From: CAZJBS01 sp964544475
GTDB taxonomy: Bacteria > CLD3 > SB21
Length of the DNA: 64,000 nt
Direction: 5' to 3'
Assembly (NCBI GenBank): GCA_964544475.1
Contig: CAZJBS010000005.1
Coordinates: 1 to 64,000 of the forward strand
The notes beneath the pieces were generated by a model. It had not been told where the DNA came from and did not search any database. It saw only the letters and a program-made list of their open reading frames with translations. Made by a program: the position numbers and the translations under genes. The number at the start of each line of letters is the position of its first letter. Position 1 is the stretch's first letter. Positions 52,684-61,784 of this stretch are shown piece after piece.

Positions 52684-53682
52684 TTATTTCTTCACCGATA
52701 CCACTTTCAATTTGACCCCGGCGGCCACTTTGTCTTCGATGGCCTTGCCGCCTTTTTCCACATCGCACGTGGAGAACACGCCGTCTTCCTCGGTCTTCTT
52801 CACGACGACTTTGCCGACATCCGTGCTCTTCTTGATCACCTTGCCGTTGACTTCAACTTCTTTTTCTTCATATACCCGGAAGAAATCGCCTTTCTTGACG
52901 CCCAGATCCTTACCGCAGGTGATGCTGACGGAAATGGCGCCCTCTTTTTTCTTCGTCTTCAGGACTTCGAAAATTTCGCCGGCCACGGGAAACGCCGTCT
53001 TCAACCATTTGCCAATATTGTCCTCCGCTTCGTTCAGCGCTTTGTAAGCGGCCTTGGAAGGGCTGGACTCGACCATGTCAAGCAGCGCGACGCCAAAAAC
53101 CGACGCGGCTTCGGTGCTGCCTTTGACGTCTTTGCTGGCCGTGATTTCGCCGGTGGCCACATCGATGATGCGGATCTGGAATTCAACGGTGGCTGAATAG
53201 CCCATGAACTTGCCTTTGGGGTCATTCTTGGGATGCGCCGTGACCTGCTGGAGTTGGCCCTGCGCGATATACTGGGCGCCAAGGACCGCGCCGAAATTGA
53301 CGGCCTTGTTGGGATCAAACAAGTCGCTCATCTGGGCGTCCTGTTCTTTGATGATTTTGTCGAGGGCGGTCCGTTCGATCACGGTGAAGCGTTTCAGCTT
53401 GACAAACTGCCCGACCACCTTCTGGGTCGTCGCTTCGGCAAACGCTTCGACGGCCGCCACGTCGGCAAAAAGCGGTTCCGCCTGCTTCTCGTACGTCACG
53501 CTGGACTTATCCCAGCTGACCGATTCCTTCTTCCCGAAATCCTCCGTCAATTTGACGGCATCGAAAGGCAGAATGGCCACACGCGCTTTGTCTTCTCCAA
53601 AGCTGGCCTTGCCCTGACCGACCGCCATCGAGCCGCTCATCATCAGCACGCCAACGATCATCAACGACAGTATCGACTTCAT
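52684..53682 (-). CDS. CsgG-family secreted protein
   Basis: A 332-residue exported protein with a signal peptide (MKSILSLMIVGVLMMSGSMA). Residues about 30-200 match the CsgG pattern: RVAILPF, KLKRFTVIERTALDKIIKEQ, then NFGAVLGAQYIAQGQLQQVT and IRIIDVATGEITASKDVKGS. CsgG forms a secretion pore in curli systems, but many CsgG-domain proteins only share the fold, and there are no curli genes here. The C-terminal 100 residues (GKDLGVKKGDFFRVYEEKEV) resemble a beta-rich extension. ATG at 53682 is fixed by AAGGAGG upstream. Confidence 0.85.
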   Translation of the reverse strand: MKSILSLMIVGVLMMSGSMAVGQGKASFGEDKARVAILPFDAVKLTEDFGKKESVSWDKSSVTYEKQAEPLFADVAAVEAFAEATTQKVVGQFVKLKRFTVIERTALDKIIKEQDAQMSDLFDPNKAVNFGAVLGAQYIAQGQLQQVTAHPKNDPKGKFMGYSATVEFQIRIIDVATGEITASKDVKGSTEAASVFGVALLDMVESSPSKAAYKALNEAEDNIGKWLKTAFPVAGEIFEVLKTKKKEGAISVSITCGKDLGVKKGDFFRVYEEKEVEVNGKVIKKSTDVGKVVVKKTEEDGVFSTCDVEKGGKAIEDKVAAGVKLKVVSVKK

Positions 53683-53725
53683 ATTTCCTCCTTCTGGGTT
53701 TGAAACGGTTGTTTCGGTTATGGGA

Positions 53726-54358
53726 TCACTGTTTGTTTCTAATGCGCACTTTTCGTCCCGCGATTTCCACACGACCATCGACGAAGAGCTGAATGGCCAA
53801 CGGATACGTGCGGTGCTCGAGACTCAGGACCTTTGCCGACAGGGATTCAACGGTATCGTCATCCGAAACGTCCACGGCGGCCTGCATGACGATGGGACCA
53901 CGGTCGTATTCCTCGTCCACCAGATGCACCGTCACACCCGTCAATCGCACTCCGGAGGCCAGCACGGCTTCATGCACGTGGCGGCCAAACATCCCTTTGC
54001 CTCCAAACGACGGCAACAGGGCGGGATGAATGTTGAGTATACGTCCTGGAAACGCTTCCAGGAGGGGTTTGCCGATCTTTTTCAGATATCCGGCCAGGAC
54101 GATCATGTCGGTCTTGAAATCGGACAACATGGTCAGCAGATGATTATGAAAATCCATGGTCGTTGCAAACTGGTCGCTGGACACATGAATGGCGGGCAGG
54201 GCTATTGTTTTTGCCCATGCCAGCACGCCGGCGTTCGGGTTGTTGCTGATCACGACACCGATGCGGGCGTCAAGGCGTCCGGTTTCGATGGCGGTTTGAA
54301 TCGCCTGACAATTGGAACCGTGACCGGAGGCGAAGACCGCCAGGGAAAAAGTCGGCAT
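53726..54358 (-). CDS. purN: Phosphoribosylglycinamide formyltransferase
   Basis: Formylates GAR in purine synthesis using 10-formyl-THF. The 210-residue enzyme has the N-terminal FASGHGSNCQAIQ, the active-site segment ILNIHPALLPSFGGKGMFGR with the Asn-His pair, HEAVLASGVRLTGVTVHLVD and the aspartate in VDEEYDRGPIVMQ. The length and motif order are standard PurN. ATG at 54358 is preferred; an in-frame GTG at 54370 would add four residues. It lies 43 bases upstream of the CsgG-like gene. Confidence 0.95.
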   Translation of the reverse strand: MPTFSLAVFASGHGSNCQAIQTAIETGRLDARIGVVISNNPNAGVLAWAKTIALPAIHVSSDQFATTMDFHNHLLTMLSDFKTDMIVLAGYLKKIGKPLLEAFPGRILNIHPALLPSFGGKGMFGRHVHEAVLASGVRLTGVTVHLVDEEYDRGPIVMQAAVDVSDDDTVESLSAKVLSLEHRTYPLAIQLFVDGRVEIAGRKVRIRNKQ

Positions 54359-54428
54359 GGATCGGAACACACCAGCGTTGGGTAAATCGCCGAAGAATGT
54401 AAGTTAAACCGTCTTGTTCTTCAACAAC

Positions 54429-54463
54429 AAAAAAGCCTCCCCCGGGTTTCCGGGGAAGGCTTT
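54429..54463 (-). terminator. Intrinsic terminator downstream of the HU gene
   Basis: On the minus strand AAGCCTTCCCCGG and CCGGGGGAGGCTT form a long stem around AAAC, with one imperfect pair, followed by UUUUUUG. It sits between the HU gene and purN and separates their transcripts. Confidence 0.88.
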
Positions 54464-54507
54464 GGGCGTCGCCCTCTTTACCTATTACGAAGTGGGCGAC
54501 TGCGCCA

Positions 54508-54786
54508 TTAACCCTTTTTGACAGTATCCTTAAGGGCTTTGCCGGCTCTGAATTTCGGGACACGGGCGGCCGGGATTTTCAACGTGGCGCCGGTCTGGGG
54601 ATTGCGACCCGTGCGGGCTTTACGTTTGGCCGTACCGAAGGTACCGAAACCGACCAGGGTCACGCTCTTGCCTTTTTTCAGAGCGAGAGTAACCGAGCCC
54701 ACAAACGATTCCAGGGCTCTTTCCGCCTTGGTCTTGGGCACATCGGCATCCTTGGCCATCTTGGCAACAAGCTCAGCTTTGGTCAT
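54508..54786 (-). CDS. hup: HU family DNA-binding protein
   Basis: A 92-residue histone-like protein that bends DNA in the nucleoid. It starts MTKAELVAKMAKDADVPKTK, has GFGTFGTAKRKARTGRNPQT with the conserved GRNPQTG arm tip, and IPAARVPKFRAGKALKD at the end. It is a full-length single-copy-type HU. The upstream region is AT-rich with a TAATAT -10-like hexamer at 54837-54842 (minus strand), lacking a good -35. Confidence 0.96.
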   Translation of the reverse strand: MTKAELVAKMAKDADVPKTKAERALESFVGSVTLALKKGKSVTLVGFGTFGTAKRKARTGRNPQTGATLKIPAARVPKFRAGKALKDTVKKG

Positions 54787-55074
54787 GGAAATGACTCCTT
54801 AATGAAATGAAGTGAAGAAAAGCGTCGTAAACGTTTATATTACGCGCCTGGAAACGAACCAAAAACTTCGCTGTCAGGGTTAATTTGTCAAAGAACAGGT
54901 TTGAAAAGCGGGAGTCTCTGCCGATGCTGGACTGGCCTGATCTCCCGGCGGCCGTGCCGCTGGAACCTTGATAAATGAATATAAGGCACGTCATCGCCTG
55001 TGTCAAGAAATATTTTGCCGGAAAGCCTGAACTGATGCACCTTTGCGGGCACTATGGCCGTTTTGGCCTTTATT
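54787..55074. other. 288-base intergenic region between hup and rsmE
   Basis: It holds the presumed hup promoter region (AT-rich, TAATAT at 54837-54842 on the minus strand, and a TTGACA further upstream at an unsuitable distance). The rest has no gene or strong structure that I can see. Confidence 0.4.
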
Positions 55075-55815
55075 TCAGGGTAATGGCGGGGAATGCAGAT
55101 TTGAAAAAAGGGACAGGCTGCAAAAGGCCGCCGTTTCAGCTTTCAGGCGACGCTGACCCAGCGAAAGGCTTGCCCAACCGGCCTGCAGGGCCATGCCGGT
55201 CTCCTCTTCCGTAAAACCGCCCTCCGGCCCGATCAGAATGATGACCGACGACCATCCGGTCGCGCGCTCCCGAAGCGCCGCCCACGGGACGGCGCTGTCT
55301 TCATGGCAAAGGACACGGCCCTCCTGGCCGGCGCCCCGCACCACGTCCTCCAGATCCGTCACCGCGTCGATGACGGGCGCCACGCAGCGACGGGACTGTT
55401 TCATCGCCTCCAGACCCACTTTGCGCCAACGTTCGACCTTCCGGTCATCCGCCTGCTGGATGCACCGGCGCGTCCGGACCGGAATAATCCGGTTCGCGCC
55501 CAATTCGACCGCCTTTTCGACGGCCAGATCAAAGTGATCCCTCTTCAGAATGGCCTGGGCCAATGTGAGATCCACGGCCAACTCGTTGGGACGCCGGCGC
55601 GTCTCCAGAATGCGACATCGCAGGCGGGGGTCGCTCACAACTTCCAGGGCCACGACATACTCATGGCCAACCCCGTCCACGACATAAAACTCATCGCCCG
55701 GCCGCTTCCGCAATACGTGCGCACAATGGTACGCTTCGGCGCCGCCGAGAAAAACAAAACCCTCCGAATTCAGAATATCGGAGGGTGCGGCATAAAAATA
55801 CTGGTTGTCACGCAT
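55075..55815 (-). CDS. rsmE: 16S rRNA m3U1498 methyltransferase
   Basis: Methylates N3 of U1498 in 16S rRNA using SAM. The 246-residue SPOUT enzyme has an N-terminal PUA-like part (YHCAHVLRKRPGDEFYVVDG), the central KAVELGANRIIPVRTRR and the knot motif IILIGPEGGFTEEE, then LSLGQRRLKAETAAF. ATG at 55815 is chosen: it gives the usual RsmE length and leaves 25 bases after the upstream stop; the longer frame overlaps the TPR lipoprotein. Confidence 0.94.
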   Translation of the reverse strand: MRDNQYFYAAPSDILNSEGFVFLGGAEAYHCAHVLRKRPGDEFYVVDGVGHEYVVALEVVSDPRLRCRILETRRRPNELAVDLTLAQAILKRDHFDLAVEKAVELGANRIIPVRTRRCIQQADDRKVERWRKVGLEAMKQSRRCVAPVIDAVTDLEDVVRGAGQEGRVLCHEDSAVPWAALRERATGWSSVIILIGPEGGFTEEETGMALQAGWASLSLGQRRLKAETAAFCSLSLFSNLHSPPLP

Positions 55816-55840
55816 GGCGCGCGTCACGGCCGGTGTTGGC

Positions 55841-56380
55841 TCAATTGGGCGCCAGGGTCGAATCCCCGGGGGCCAGGATATCATCCGCGTTGCGGCCGAG
55901 GTTGTCCAACTCAAACTTGACTGACGGCACCAGTTCGTGTTGTGGGTATTTCTCCAGGAATGCCTGATAATATCGCCGGGCTTCGTCCAGATTCTGAACA
56001 TAATTGGAGTTGATGAATCCCAACATGAAATAGGCCTGCGCCGTGGCCGCGCTGTCCGGGTACAGCTTGATCACTTTGATGAACATATCCATGGCGTGCG
56101 GGTATTCGTGAAACTGGTCTGCATAAATCTTGCCCATGGACAACCACGCATCGATGGCTCTTGGAAATTGAGGATGCTGCATCGTGATGTACTCAAACGC
56201 ATCCACGGCATGCTGGGGTTTTTCTTCCTCAATAAAGCGCGCGCCCTTTTCGAAGAGCGCCTCCGCTGTGTATTTCGACCAGTCTTCCCTGGCGGGCGGC
56301 GCCGGATCGTCCTTGACTGTCAAACGGGTCCCGGCCTGGCACGCCACCAGCCCACACAATACCATCCACATGTAACGCAT
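55841..56380 (-). CDS. TPR-repeat lipoprotein
   Basis: A 179-residue lipoprotein: MRYMWMVLCGLVAC ends in an LVAC lipobox. The mature part has three TPR-like units, for example ALFEKGARFIEEEKPQHAVD, AWLSMGKIYADQFHEYPHAM and AYFMLGFINSNYVQNLDEAR. It resembles BamD- or CpoB-type envelope scaffold proteins, and the next gene upstream codes for an Omp85-like barrel, which makes an outer-membrane role plausible. ATG at 56380 is chosen as it starts the signal; AAGGGAG lies about 10 bases upstream. Confidence 0.83.
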   Translation of the reverse strand: MRYMWMVLCGLVACQAGTRLTVKDDPAPPAREDWSKYTAEALFEKGARFIEEEKPQHAVDAFEYITMQHPQFPRAIDAWLSMGKIYADQFHEYPHAMDMFIKVIKLYPDSAATAQAYFMLGFINSNYVQNLDEARRYYQAFLEKYPQHELVPSVKFELDNLGRNADDILAPGDSTLAPN

Positions 56381-56406
56381 CGTTTTTGACTCCCTTTTGA
56401 ATAAGA

Positions 56407-57648
56407 TTACAATCTTTGCGCAATTTTCAAATAAAAAATCGGATTGCCGGCCCGCGTGCCGGGGCTGTCCTTCAATGGCAAGGCGCATTCGACGCGAACC
56501 CAATCGCTCATGGCCAGTCCCAGTCCCGCATCGACACGCCATCGATCAGGTTCCACTCCGGAGAAATCCACGAACGAACGGTTTTCACCCACTGACCACA
56601 CGCGGCCCGCATCCGCAAACACGATCAGATCGAAATTCCTGAAGATCGCTTTCAAACCCCATGTTTTGGCCAGGAACGTCTTTGGCAGAAAACTCCCATT
56701 GAACAGATAGTCGGCCGACAACAAGACCGAGCGGTTGCCGTTCTGGAATTCCCGATAGCCATACCCCCGCAAGGTGCCGTAGCCGCCCATGTCAAACAGA
56801 AACTGGTCCGAAGCCACGCCGGACGAATCGGACGTGGAGCCCTGGTAGGACAGAACCCGCAGTGCGACTGCCAGACGCTGACGGGAAAACAGCTTTTGAT
56901 AGCGCTTGAATACGAGATTCGCCTTGTGATATGAGAAGTCGGAATGCATGGATTTGTGCAACCAGCGGCTGTTCGTATACGAACCCTGAAGGTACCAGGC
57001 CGACACAAAGGCATTGGGAGATGGCCGGAAATCCACTTCGTATGCGAGACCCACATAGTAATCCTGCCCTTCCGCCACAGCGGGATTTGGAACAAATCTT
57101 TTCCGTCCGTTGACTGTGACGGCTTTCCAATCGGAGACGGCAAATCGTGCGGCGTTCGTCAGGGACGAATATTTTGGCGCCCCGCCGGTCAGAAAGAACC
57201 GGTACGTTCCGTCCAGATTGGCGCTGCACCGCACATGGAATCCGCGGACCCTGTAATAATGGTAATAATCCTGATGAATCGTAAGCGCCGTCAGGCTGTT
57301 CTGCCAGTCCCGTATCACGAGCGTATCCTGGGTGACCGCCAGGTCGGCATAATCGACCGCTATCGCAAACTCATGGTTGCCGGCTGAAAACGAATGTTGC
57401 ACCGCCAATTGAAACCGCGCATCCCGACCGGCGAATCCGTACCCGCCTTTGCCCGACACCACCAACGAACCGAAGGGCCGCACATAACCGGACAGACCGC
57501 CAAACAGGCCGTCGATTTTGTTGTATCGCATCCATGGCGCGACACCCGCCCGATCGGTTTTCTCATAGATGTAGAACTGGTATTGTCCGAAAGCCGGCGG
57601 GGACCACAGGATCACGCCGGTCAATATGGCAACGACATAAATTCTCAT
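56407..57648 (-). CDS. Omp85/BamA-type outer-membrane barrel (surface antigen) protein
   Basis: A 413-residue exported protein with a signal peptide (MRIYVVAILTGVILWSPPA) and beta strands throughout. GGYGTLRGYGYREFQNGNRS matches the conserved VRGY-type lock motif of the surface antigen family (Bac_surface_Ag), followed by DLIVFADAGRVWS and a C-terminal NPIFYLKIAQRL. No POTRA domains are visible before the barrel, so it is a barrel-only member of unknown role rather than BamA. ATG at 57648 is chosen for the signal peptide. It is preceded by a tRNA gene and terminator. Confidence 0.78.
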   Translation of the reverse strand: MRIYVVAILTGVILWSPPAFGQYQFYIYEKTDRAGVAPWMRYNKIDGLFGGLSGYVRPFGSLVVSGKGGYGFAGRDARFQLAVQHSFSAGNHEFAIAVDYADLAVTQDTLVIRDWQNSLTALTIHQDYYHYYRVRGFHVRCSANLDGTYRFFLTGGAPKYSSLTNAARFAVSDWKAVTVNGRKRFVPNPAVAEGQDYYVGLAYEVDFRPSPNAFVSAWYLQGSYTNSRWLHKSMHSDFSYHKANLVFKRYQKLFSRQRLAVALRVLSYQGSTSDSSGVASDQFLFDMGGYGTLRGYGYREFQNGNRSVLLSADYLFNGSFLPKTFLAKTWGLKAIFRNFDLIVFADAGRVWSVGENRSFVDFSGVEPDRWRVDAGLGLAMSDWVRVECALPLKDSPGTRAGNPIFYLKIAQRL

Positions 57649-57670
57649 AGTCGGCTTTCGTTCGACAAAC

Positions 57671-57700
57671 AAAAAGACCCGTCCTCGGATGGAACGGGCT
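57671..57700 (-). terminator. Intrinsic terminator after tRNA-Asn
   Basis: On the minus strand AGCCCGTTCC and GGACGGGTCT pair with a one-base bulge around ATCCGA, then UUUUUG. It lies 7 bases after the tRNA 3' end and should separate the tRNA from the barrel gene. Confidence 0.75.
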
Positions 57701-57706
57701 TCATTT

Positions 57707-57781
<75 letters not shown>

Positions 57782-57802
57782 AATTCATTTCGAACGGCAT
57801 GG

Positions 57803-57831
57803 AAAATAACCGAGGAGGTGTAGAAAGTCAA
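57803..57831 (-). promoter_or_regulatory. Sigma-70 promoter of tRNA-Asn
   Basis: On the minus strand TTGACT (57826-57831) and TATTTT (57803-57808) are exactly 17 bases apart. The start point would lie about 15 bases before the tRNA. Confidence 0.75.
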
Positions 57832-58003
57832 GAAATTAATTGGCTCCTTTCCGGCCCAGATGTTTGCCGAATCGAACGCGGATGCCTACTTCATGATCTG
57901 GATTGGACTTGGAACGGGGAACTCGACCCTACAGAGCAAGTCGGCGTGATCACGCCTTGGAAAGTGCAAAGTGAAATCAATACTAAATTTGGAAATGATG
58001 TGT

Positions 58004-60085
58004 TTATTTAAGAAACAGCATCCTCCGGGTTTGGACTTGATTTCCCACACGCAATCGACAAATGTATACGCCACTTGACAGGGAATTGCCCGAATCGTCC
58101 GTGCTGTCCCATACGAGGCTGTGGCTCCCTTTCGGCATTGTTTCATCCACCAATGAGCGCACGGCCTGCCCAAGTACATTGAATATCTTCAGCTCGACAT
58201 GACCATCTTTTGGAACAACATACGAAATTCTGGTGGACGGATTGAACGGATTGGGATAGTTCTGGTTCAACAGAATCTGATGTCCGACCTGCACGGTCGG
58301 ATCGTGGATGGATGTTATCGGCTCAAGGCTCTTGTAAACGCCTCCTCCATCAGTACCGGCATACAAGAAGCCGGCGGGACTTTCCCGAAGAACAATGACG
58401 GTCCAATCTGTCAGGCTGCCTTCAAGATATGACCAGGAACTGCCGTTATTTGTCGAATAGTAAATTCCCTCTCCAAAAACGTCCACGTAGAGATGATCCT
58501 GGCGAGTCACCACCAGGGAACCGGCATTTGGAGGGGATGAGGAAAGGAGTATCCAGGAGGCGCCCTGGTTTGTCGAGCGAAAAACACCGCTCTGAGTGCT
58601 GACGAAAACAAATCCGAGCGAGTTGACCACTACGGAGCTTATGCCGATATTGGTCAGTCCGTTATTGATGGCGAACCACGAGTCCCCGTTGTTCGTTGAG
58701 CGAAACATCCCATGGGCATACTTCCCGACAAAAATATCCTGATTGGGACTTACCACAATGTTATCTGCGCCATAAGGTAATCCACTTGTGATCAGGGCCC
58801 AGTCATTGCCGTTATTTGTTGAACGATACATATATATTCCGCCTGCAAAAACGTGCCGCTGGGCGTTAAACGCAATCGCACTGATGGAGAGGTTCGTCAG
58901 ACCGTTATTGACGGCTTCCCATGTGTCTCCATGATCAGTTGATCGAGAAACCCCGCCGCATCCTGCAAACAAATCGCTCACAGAATTTTCCTCAAGACAT
59001 CCGACGCCACCGTCGTCTATTCCCTCATTGACGTCCTGCCATGTGTCGCCATCATCCGTGGAACGCCATATTCCGTTACCTCTATTTCCCGCAAAGATGG
59101 TCCCCGCAGAGTCCACCAGCAACGACCGGACATAAGCATTCGTCAGGTGGTCATTGAACTGATGCCACGTCGTGCCATCGTCGGTGGATCGGAATACACC
59201 GGCGAACATGAACCCGACATAAAGGAATCCCTCGGACGTTGCAGCCAATGATTCCCCGTGATCATCCAGCAAACCGTCGGTGACACGTTGCCAGTTTTCG
59301 CCGCCATTGGTTGATCGGAAAGTTCCATTGTGCGTGGTTGCAAGAACCGTATTTTGCGGACTCACGATCAACGCGGTAATGTAGGGGCTGGTCAAGCCCG
59401 TGTTCTTCGGGACCCAACTTGTTCCACCGTCGCTGGAAACCAGGACGCCAAAACCGTCGCTTCCGGCGTAGAGCAGACCAGCGGAATCCACCGCGAGGGC
59501 AAAATACCACGTTGGGGGCAGCCCGCCAATCCATGTCCAGGTCAGGCCCAAATCCGTCGAACGCCCGATGCCGTTCGTCGTCCCTGAAAACAAGTTTCCT
59601 GTGCTCTCGACATACGCAAAGCTATAGATGTCATCCGGAGATAACCCTTGGTAGGTCCAACTGTCGCCTTTGTCGGTCGAGCGGTAGACTCCCAGGTGGG
59701 TCCCAGCCAGGAGCACCGAATCATTGACGAAGTACAGAAGTTTGACATACAGGGAGGCGGGGAGACCGTTGGTGATCACGGTCCATGAATTTCCATTGTC
59801 GGTGGAGCGATACAAACCATGGTAAGGGGCCGCCCCATAGATCGTGCTGCCATCAAACACAAATGATGACATGTTGGGCAGTCCGTTACCCAATATGGAC
59901 CAATGGGCAGTCTGTACGTTCGAGCGGAATGCGCCTCCGGTCGTGCTGACATAAAGTTCGCTGTCCTGCTTTACGGACAAAGCAGCAGCAACACCCCCGT
60001 AAGGGCCATTGAGCTGTTGCCAGAATTCCTGACCGAACAAGGGCATGCTGCAACTGAGAAAAAACGCTGTGACAATGATCCGCAT
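58004..60085 (-). CDS. Secreted Asp-box (BNR/sortilin-like) propeller protein with T9SS-type sorting domain
   Basis: A 693-residue exported protein. A short signal peptide (MRIIVTAFFLSCSMPLFGQ) is followed by a propeller with 12 Asp-box motifs of the form STDxGxxW, such as STDNGNSW, STDKGDSW, STDDGDTW, STNNGDSW and STNNGSSW, spaced fairly evenly to about residue 580. The C-terminal 80 residues are a sorting domain: NYPNPFNPSTRISYVVP, then KIFNVLGQAVRSLVDE and SGVYICRLRVGNQ. Family members are sorted to the surface or outside. The function is probably binding or hydrolysis of glycans, but no enzyme motif is present. Confidence 0.88.
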   Translation of the reverse strand: MRIIVTAFFLSCSMPLFGQEFWQQLNGPYGGVAAALSVKQDSELYVSTTGGAFRSNVQTAHWSILGNGLPNMSSFVFDGSTIYGAAPYHGLYRSTDNGNSWTVITNGLPASLYVKLLYFVNDSVLLAGTHLGVYRSTDKGDSWTYQGLSPDDIYSFAYVESTGNLFSGTTNGIGRSTDLGLTWTWIGGLPPTWYFALAVDSAGLLYAGSDGFGVLVSSDGGTSWVPKNTGLTSPYITALIVSPQNTVLATTHNGTFRSTNGGENWQRVTDGLLDDHGESLAATSEGFLYVGFMFAGVFRSTDDGTTWHQFNDHLTNAYVRSLLVDSAGTIFAGNRGNGIWRSTDDGDTWQDVNEGIDDGGVGCLEENSVSDLFAGCGGVSRSTDHGDTWEAVNNGLTNLSISAIAFNAQRHVFAGGIYMYRSTNNGNDWALITSGLPYGADNIVVSPNQDIFVGKYAHGMFRSTNNGDSWFAINNGLTNIGISSVVVNSLGFVFVSTQSGVFRSTNQGASWILLSSSPPNAGSLVVTRQDHLYVDVFGEGIYYSTNNGSSWSYLEGSLTDWTVIVLRESPAGFLYAGTDGGGVYKSLEPITSIHDPTVQVGHQILLNQNYPNPFNPSTRISYVVPKDGHVELKIFNVLGQAVRSLVDETMPKGSHSLVWDSTDDSGNSLSSGVYICRLRVGNQVQTRRMLFLK

Positions 60086-60118
60086 TTCAATTCCTACTTT
60101 CGTGTCTTCTGAAATTCA

Positions 60119-60144
60119 GGGCACCACACTCTCCAAGTGCCCTG
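60119..60144 (-). other. Hairpin between two sorting-domain genes
   Basis: AGGGCAC and GTGCCCT form a seven-base stem with a 12-base loop directly after the 60159-61421 gene. No U-run follows, so it is a possible weak terminator or mRNA end structure. Confidence 0.35.
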
Positions 60145-60158
60145 TATGTAGCTTGCGG

Positions 60159-61421
60159 CTATTTGATGAATTGCATACGGCGTGTCTGTCTGAAATTTTC
60201 AAATCTCAACTGATATAGGTAAGTCCCGGCCGATACGGAATTGTCGGCATGGTCCCTTCCGTCCCATGAGATGTAGTGCCTGCCTGCCTCTTTGATTTCA
60301 TTGACCAGCCGTCTCACTTCCTGCCCCAGGATGTTGAATATGATCAATTCAACCGACCCGCTTTTAGGAACATCATAGAAAATAATCGTCGACGGATTGA
60401 AAGGATTGGGATAGTTTGGACCCAAAAAGGCCTGTTGCGTTGCTGTCACCGGCATGATTTTCTCATAGCCCCAATAGCTCCAGTTGATGCTTAGTGTTGG
60501 GGTCGCAACGGACGTATAGCTTTCATTCACAACCTTCACAAAATACTCGCCCACATGATTGCCTGAGCCCGCCCCAGCCAGACTCTCATCGGTGTAGTGA
60601 CCCATTGTTGAATTGGAGACATTTTCAATATTCTGAAATGAGCCATTGTCTATCTTGCGGTGGATTTTGTAGGTGAGCGGAAAAGTGTCCGCCGTCCAGG
60701 ATATCCTCGGATGATGCTGACCTGTGGATTCCGCACCGATTGCAAATCCAAATGGGGCAGCGGGTTTGAAGTTCGACGTAACCCGTGACGGTGCGCCGGA
60801 ATTGTACGTCTGATCCCAGATGGCAACAGTCGTTCCGGTTGGAACATCCAACCATGAGGGCCCATCGACGCGAACTTGAAATCGATGATCAACCTCACCA
60901 TCCCATAAGTACTGGAAGTACATGTCAACTTCCGAGCCGGAGTACGACCATGGATAATTGGTTGTGCTCAGATCGAAATAAATTGAATCGATTGACTCTT
61001 CCAGAATATACTCACCATTCGATGGATCTTGCTCGCCATAAGTTGTGGCAATCAGTATTTTGTACTTCCCCCAGGCCACTGTATCAATCCACTCGAAGCC
61101 CTCCTCATGTTCGTACATTTGAGTCAGTAGAAGTTCATATGGTTGCTCCGAACCCAGAATTCCCAATGCGGCCGCGTAAGCATACGTGTGATCGGTTGTG
61201 GGCCAAAACGAAGATTGCGGCAGCAAATAGAGGGAGTCAGGAGAGACGTCGTTGGGCTTGTACAGATTTCCTACGGCCTTGCAAATTGCGATTGGAAATA
61301 ATGCCGTGAGCGGATTGTAGACTGTTATATTGAACTCTTCCGGATAGGGATCCGGTTGCTGTGCATGTCCGATTGCGGATAGGCTGAGCACCGTTGCTAA
61401 GGCCAACATGACGGATTTCAT
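60159..61421 (-). CDS. Secreted protein with C-terminal sorting domain, unknown function
   Basis: A 420-residue exported protein with a signal peptide (MKSVMLALATVLSLSAIGHA). The central part has no family I recognise; it includes SNFKPAAPFGFAIGAE and an Ig/FN3-like segment, HHPRISWTADTFPLTYKIHR. The C-terminal 85 residues carry NYPNPFNPSTIIFYDVP and IIFNILGQEVRRLVNEIKEA, the same sorting domain as the downstream protein. The two genes are 73 bases apart in the same direction, so they are likely co-transcribed and co-exported. Confidence 0.8.
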   Translation of the reverse strand: MKSVMLALATVLSLSAIGHAQQPDPYPEEFNITVYNPLTALFPIAICKAVGNLYKPNDVSPDSLYLLPQSSFWPTTDHTYAYAAALGILGSEQPYELLLTQMYEHEEGFEWIDTVAWGKYKILIATTYGEQDPSNGEYILEESIDSIYFDLSTTNYPWSYSGSEVDMYFQYLWDGEVDHRFQVRVDGPSWLDVPTGTTVAIWDQTYNSGAPSRVTSNFKPAAPFGFAIGAESTGQHHPRISWTADTFPLTYKIHRKIDNGSFQNIENVSNSTMGHYTDESLAGAGSGNHVGEYFVKVVNESYTSVATPTLSINWSYWGYEKIMPVTATQQAFLGPNYPNPFNPSTIIFYDVPKSGSVELIIFNILGQEVRRLVNEIKEAGRHYISWDGRDHADNSVSAGTYLYQLRFENFRQTRRMQFIK

Positions 61422-61784
61422 GGTTGTTCCTCCAAGTTAAGAGGCTATGTTGTCGAGAGACGATTGTTCGACTTGGAAACGCTCGTGGGCTTCGCATGTT
61501 TATCATCATTTCGACAACTGCCAATAACGACACACTTGAATCACAGGTTTTCGCCGTCTTTTTCTTGCGTTGGAATTTCATTCACGTCACCTCCATTCTC
61601 AATCTTTGCTGTTTTGGATCAGCTCCCGATGAGATCATTAAGTATATCTTAAATCTACAAAAAAATAGAGATCACAATGCAACTTTCTTGTGAAATCATT
61701 TGACGCAAATGGACATCAGGGTTTTAGGATCGAAGCGGCTCCAGATAAACTCGCACGCCAGGCCGGCAGCGGCACGCGCGGTTT
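61422..61784. other. 363-base intergenic region
   Basis: No gene is seen. The middle (about 61590-61690) is AT-rich and includes a TATACT hexamer on the minus strand, so it probably contains the promoter of the sorting-domain pair, but no pair of hexamers is convincing. The right part lies after the carboxylase stop and shows no U-tailed hairpin. Confidence 0.4.

Noticed and set aside
57830..58003. tRNA-like or small-gene content between tRNA-Asn and the propeller gene
   Set aside because: A 70-codon plus-strand frame from 57799 and a T-arm-like GGGTCGAGTTCCC are visible, but no cloverleaf or domain can be built; it starts inside the tRNA promoter.
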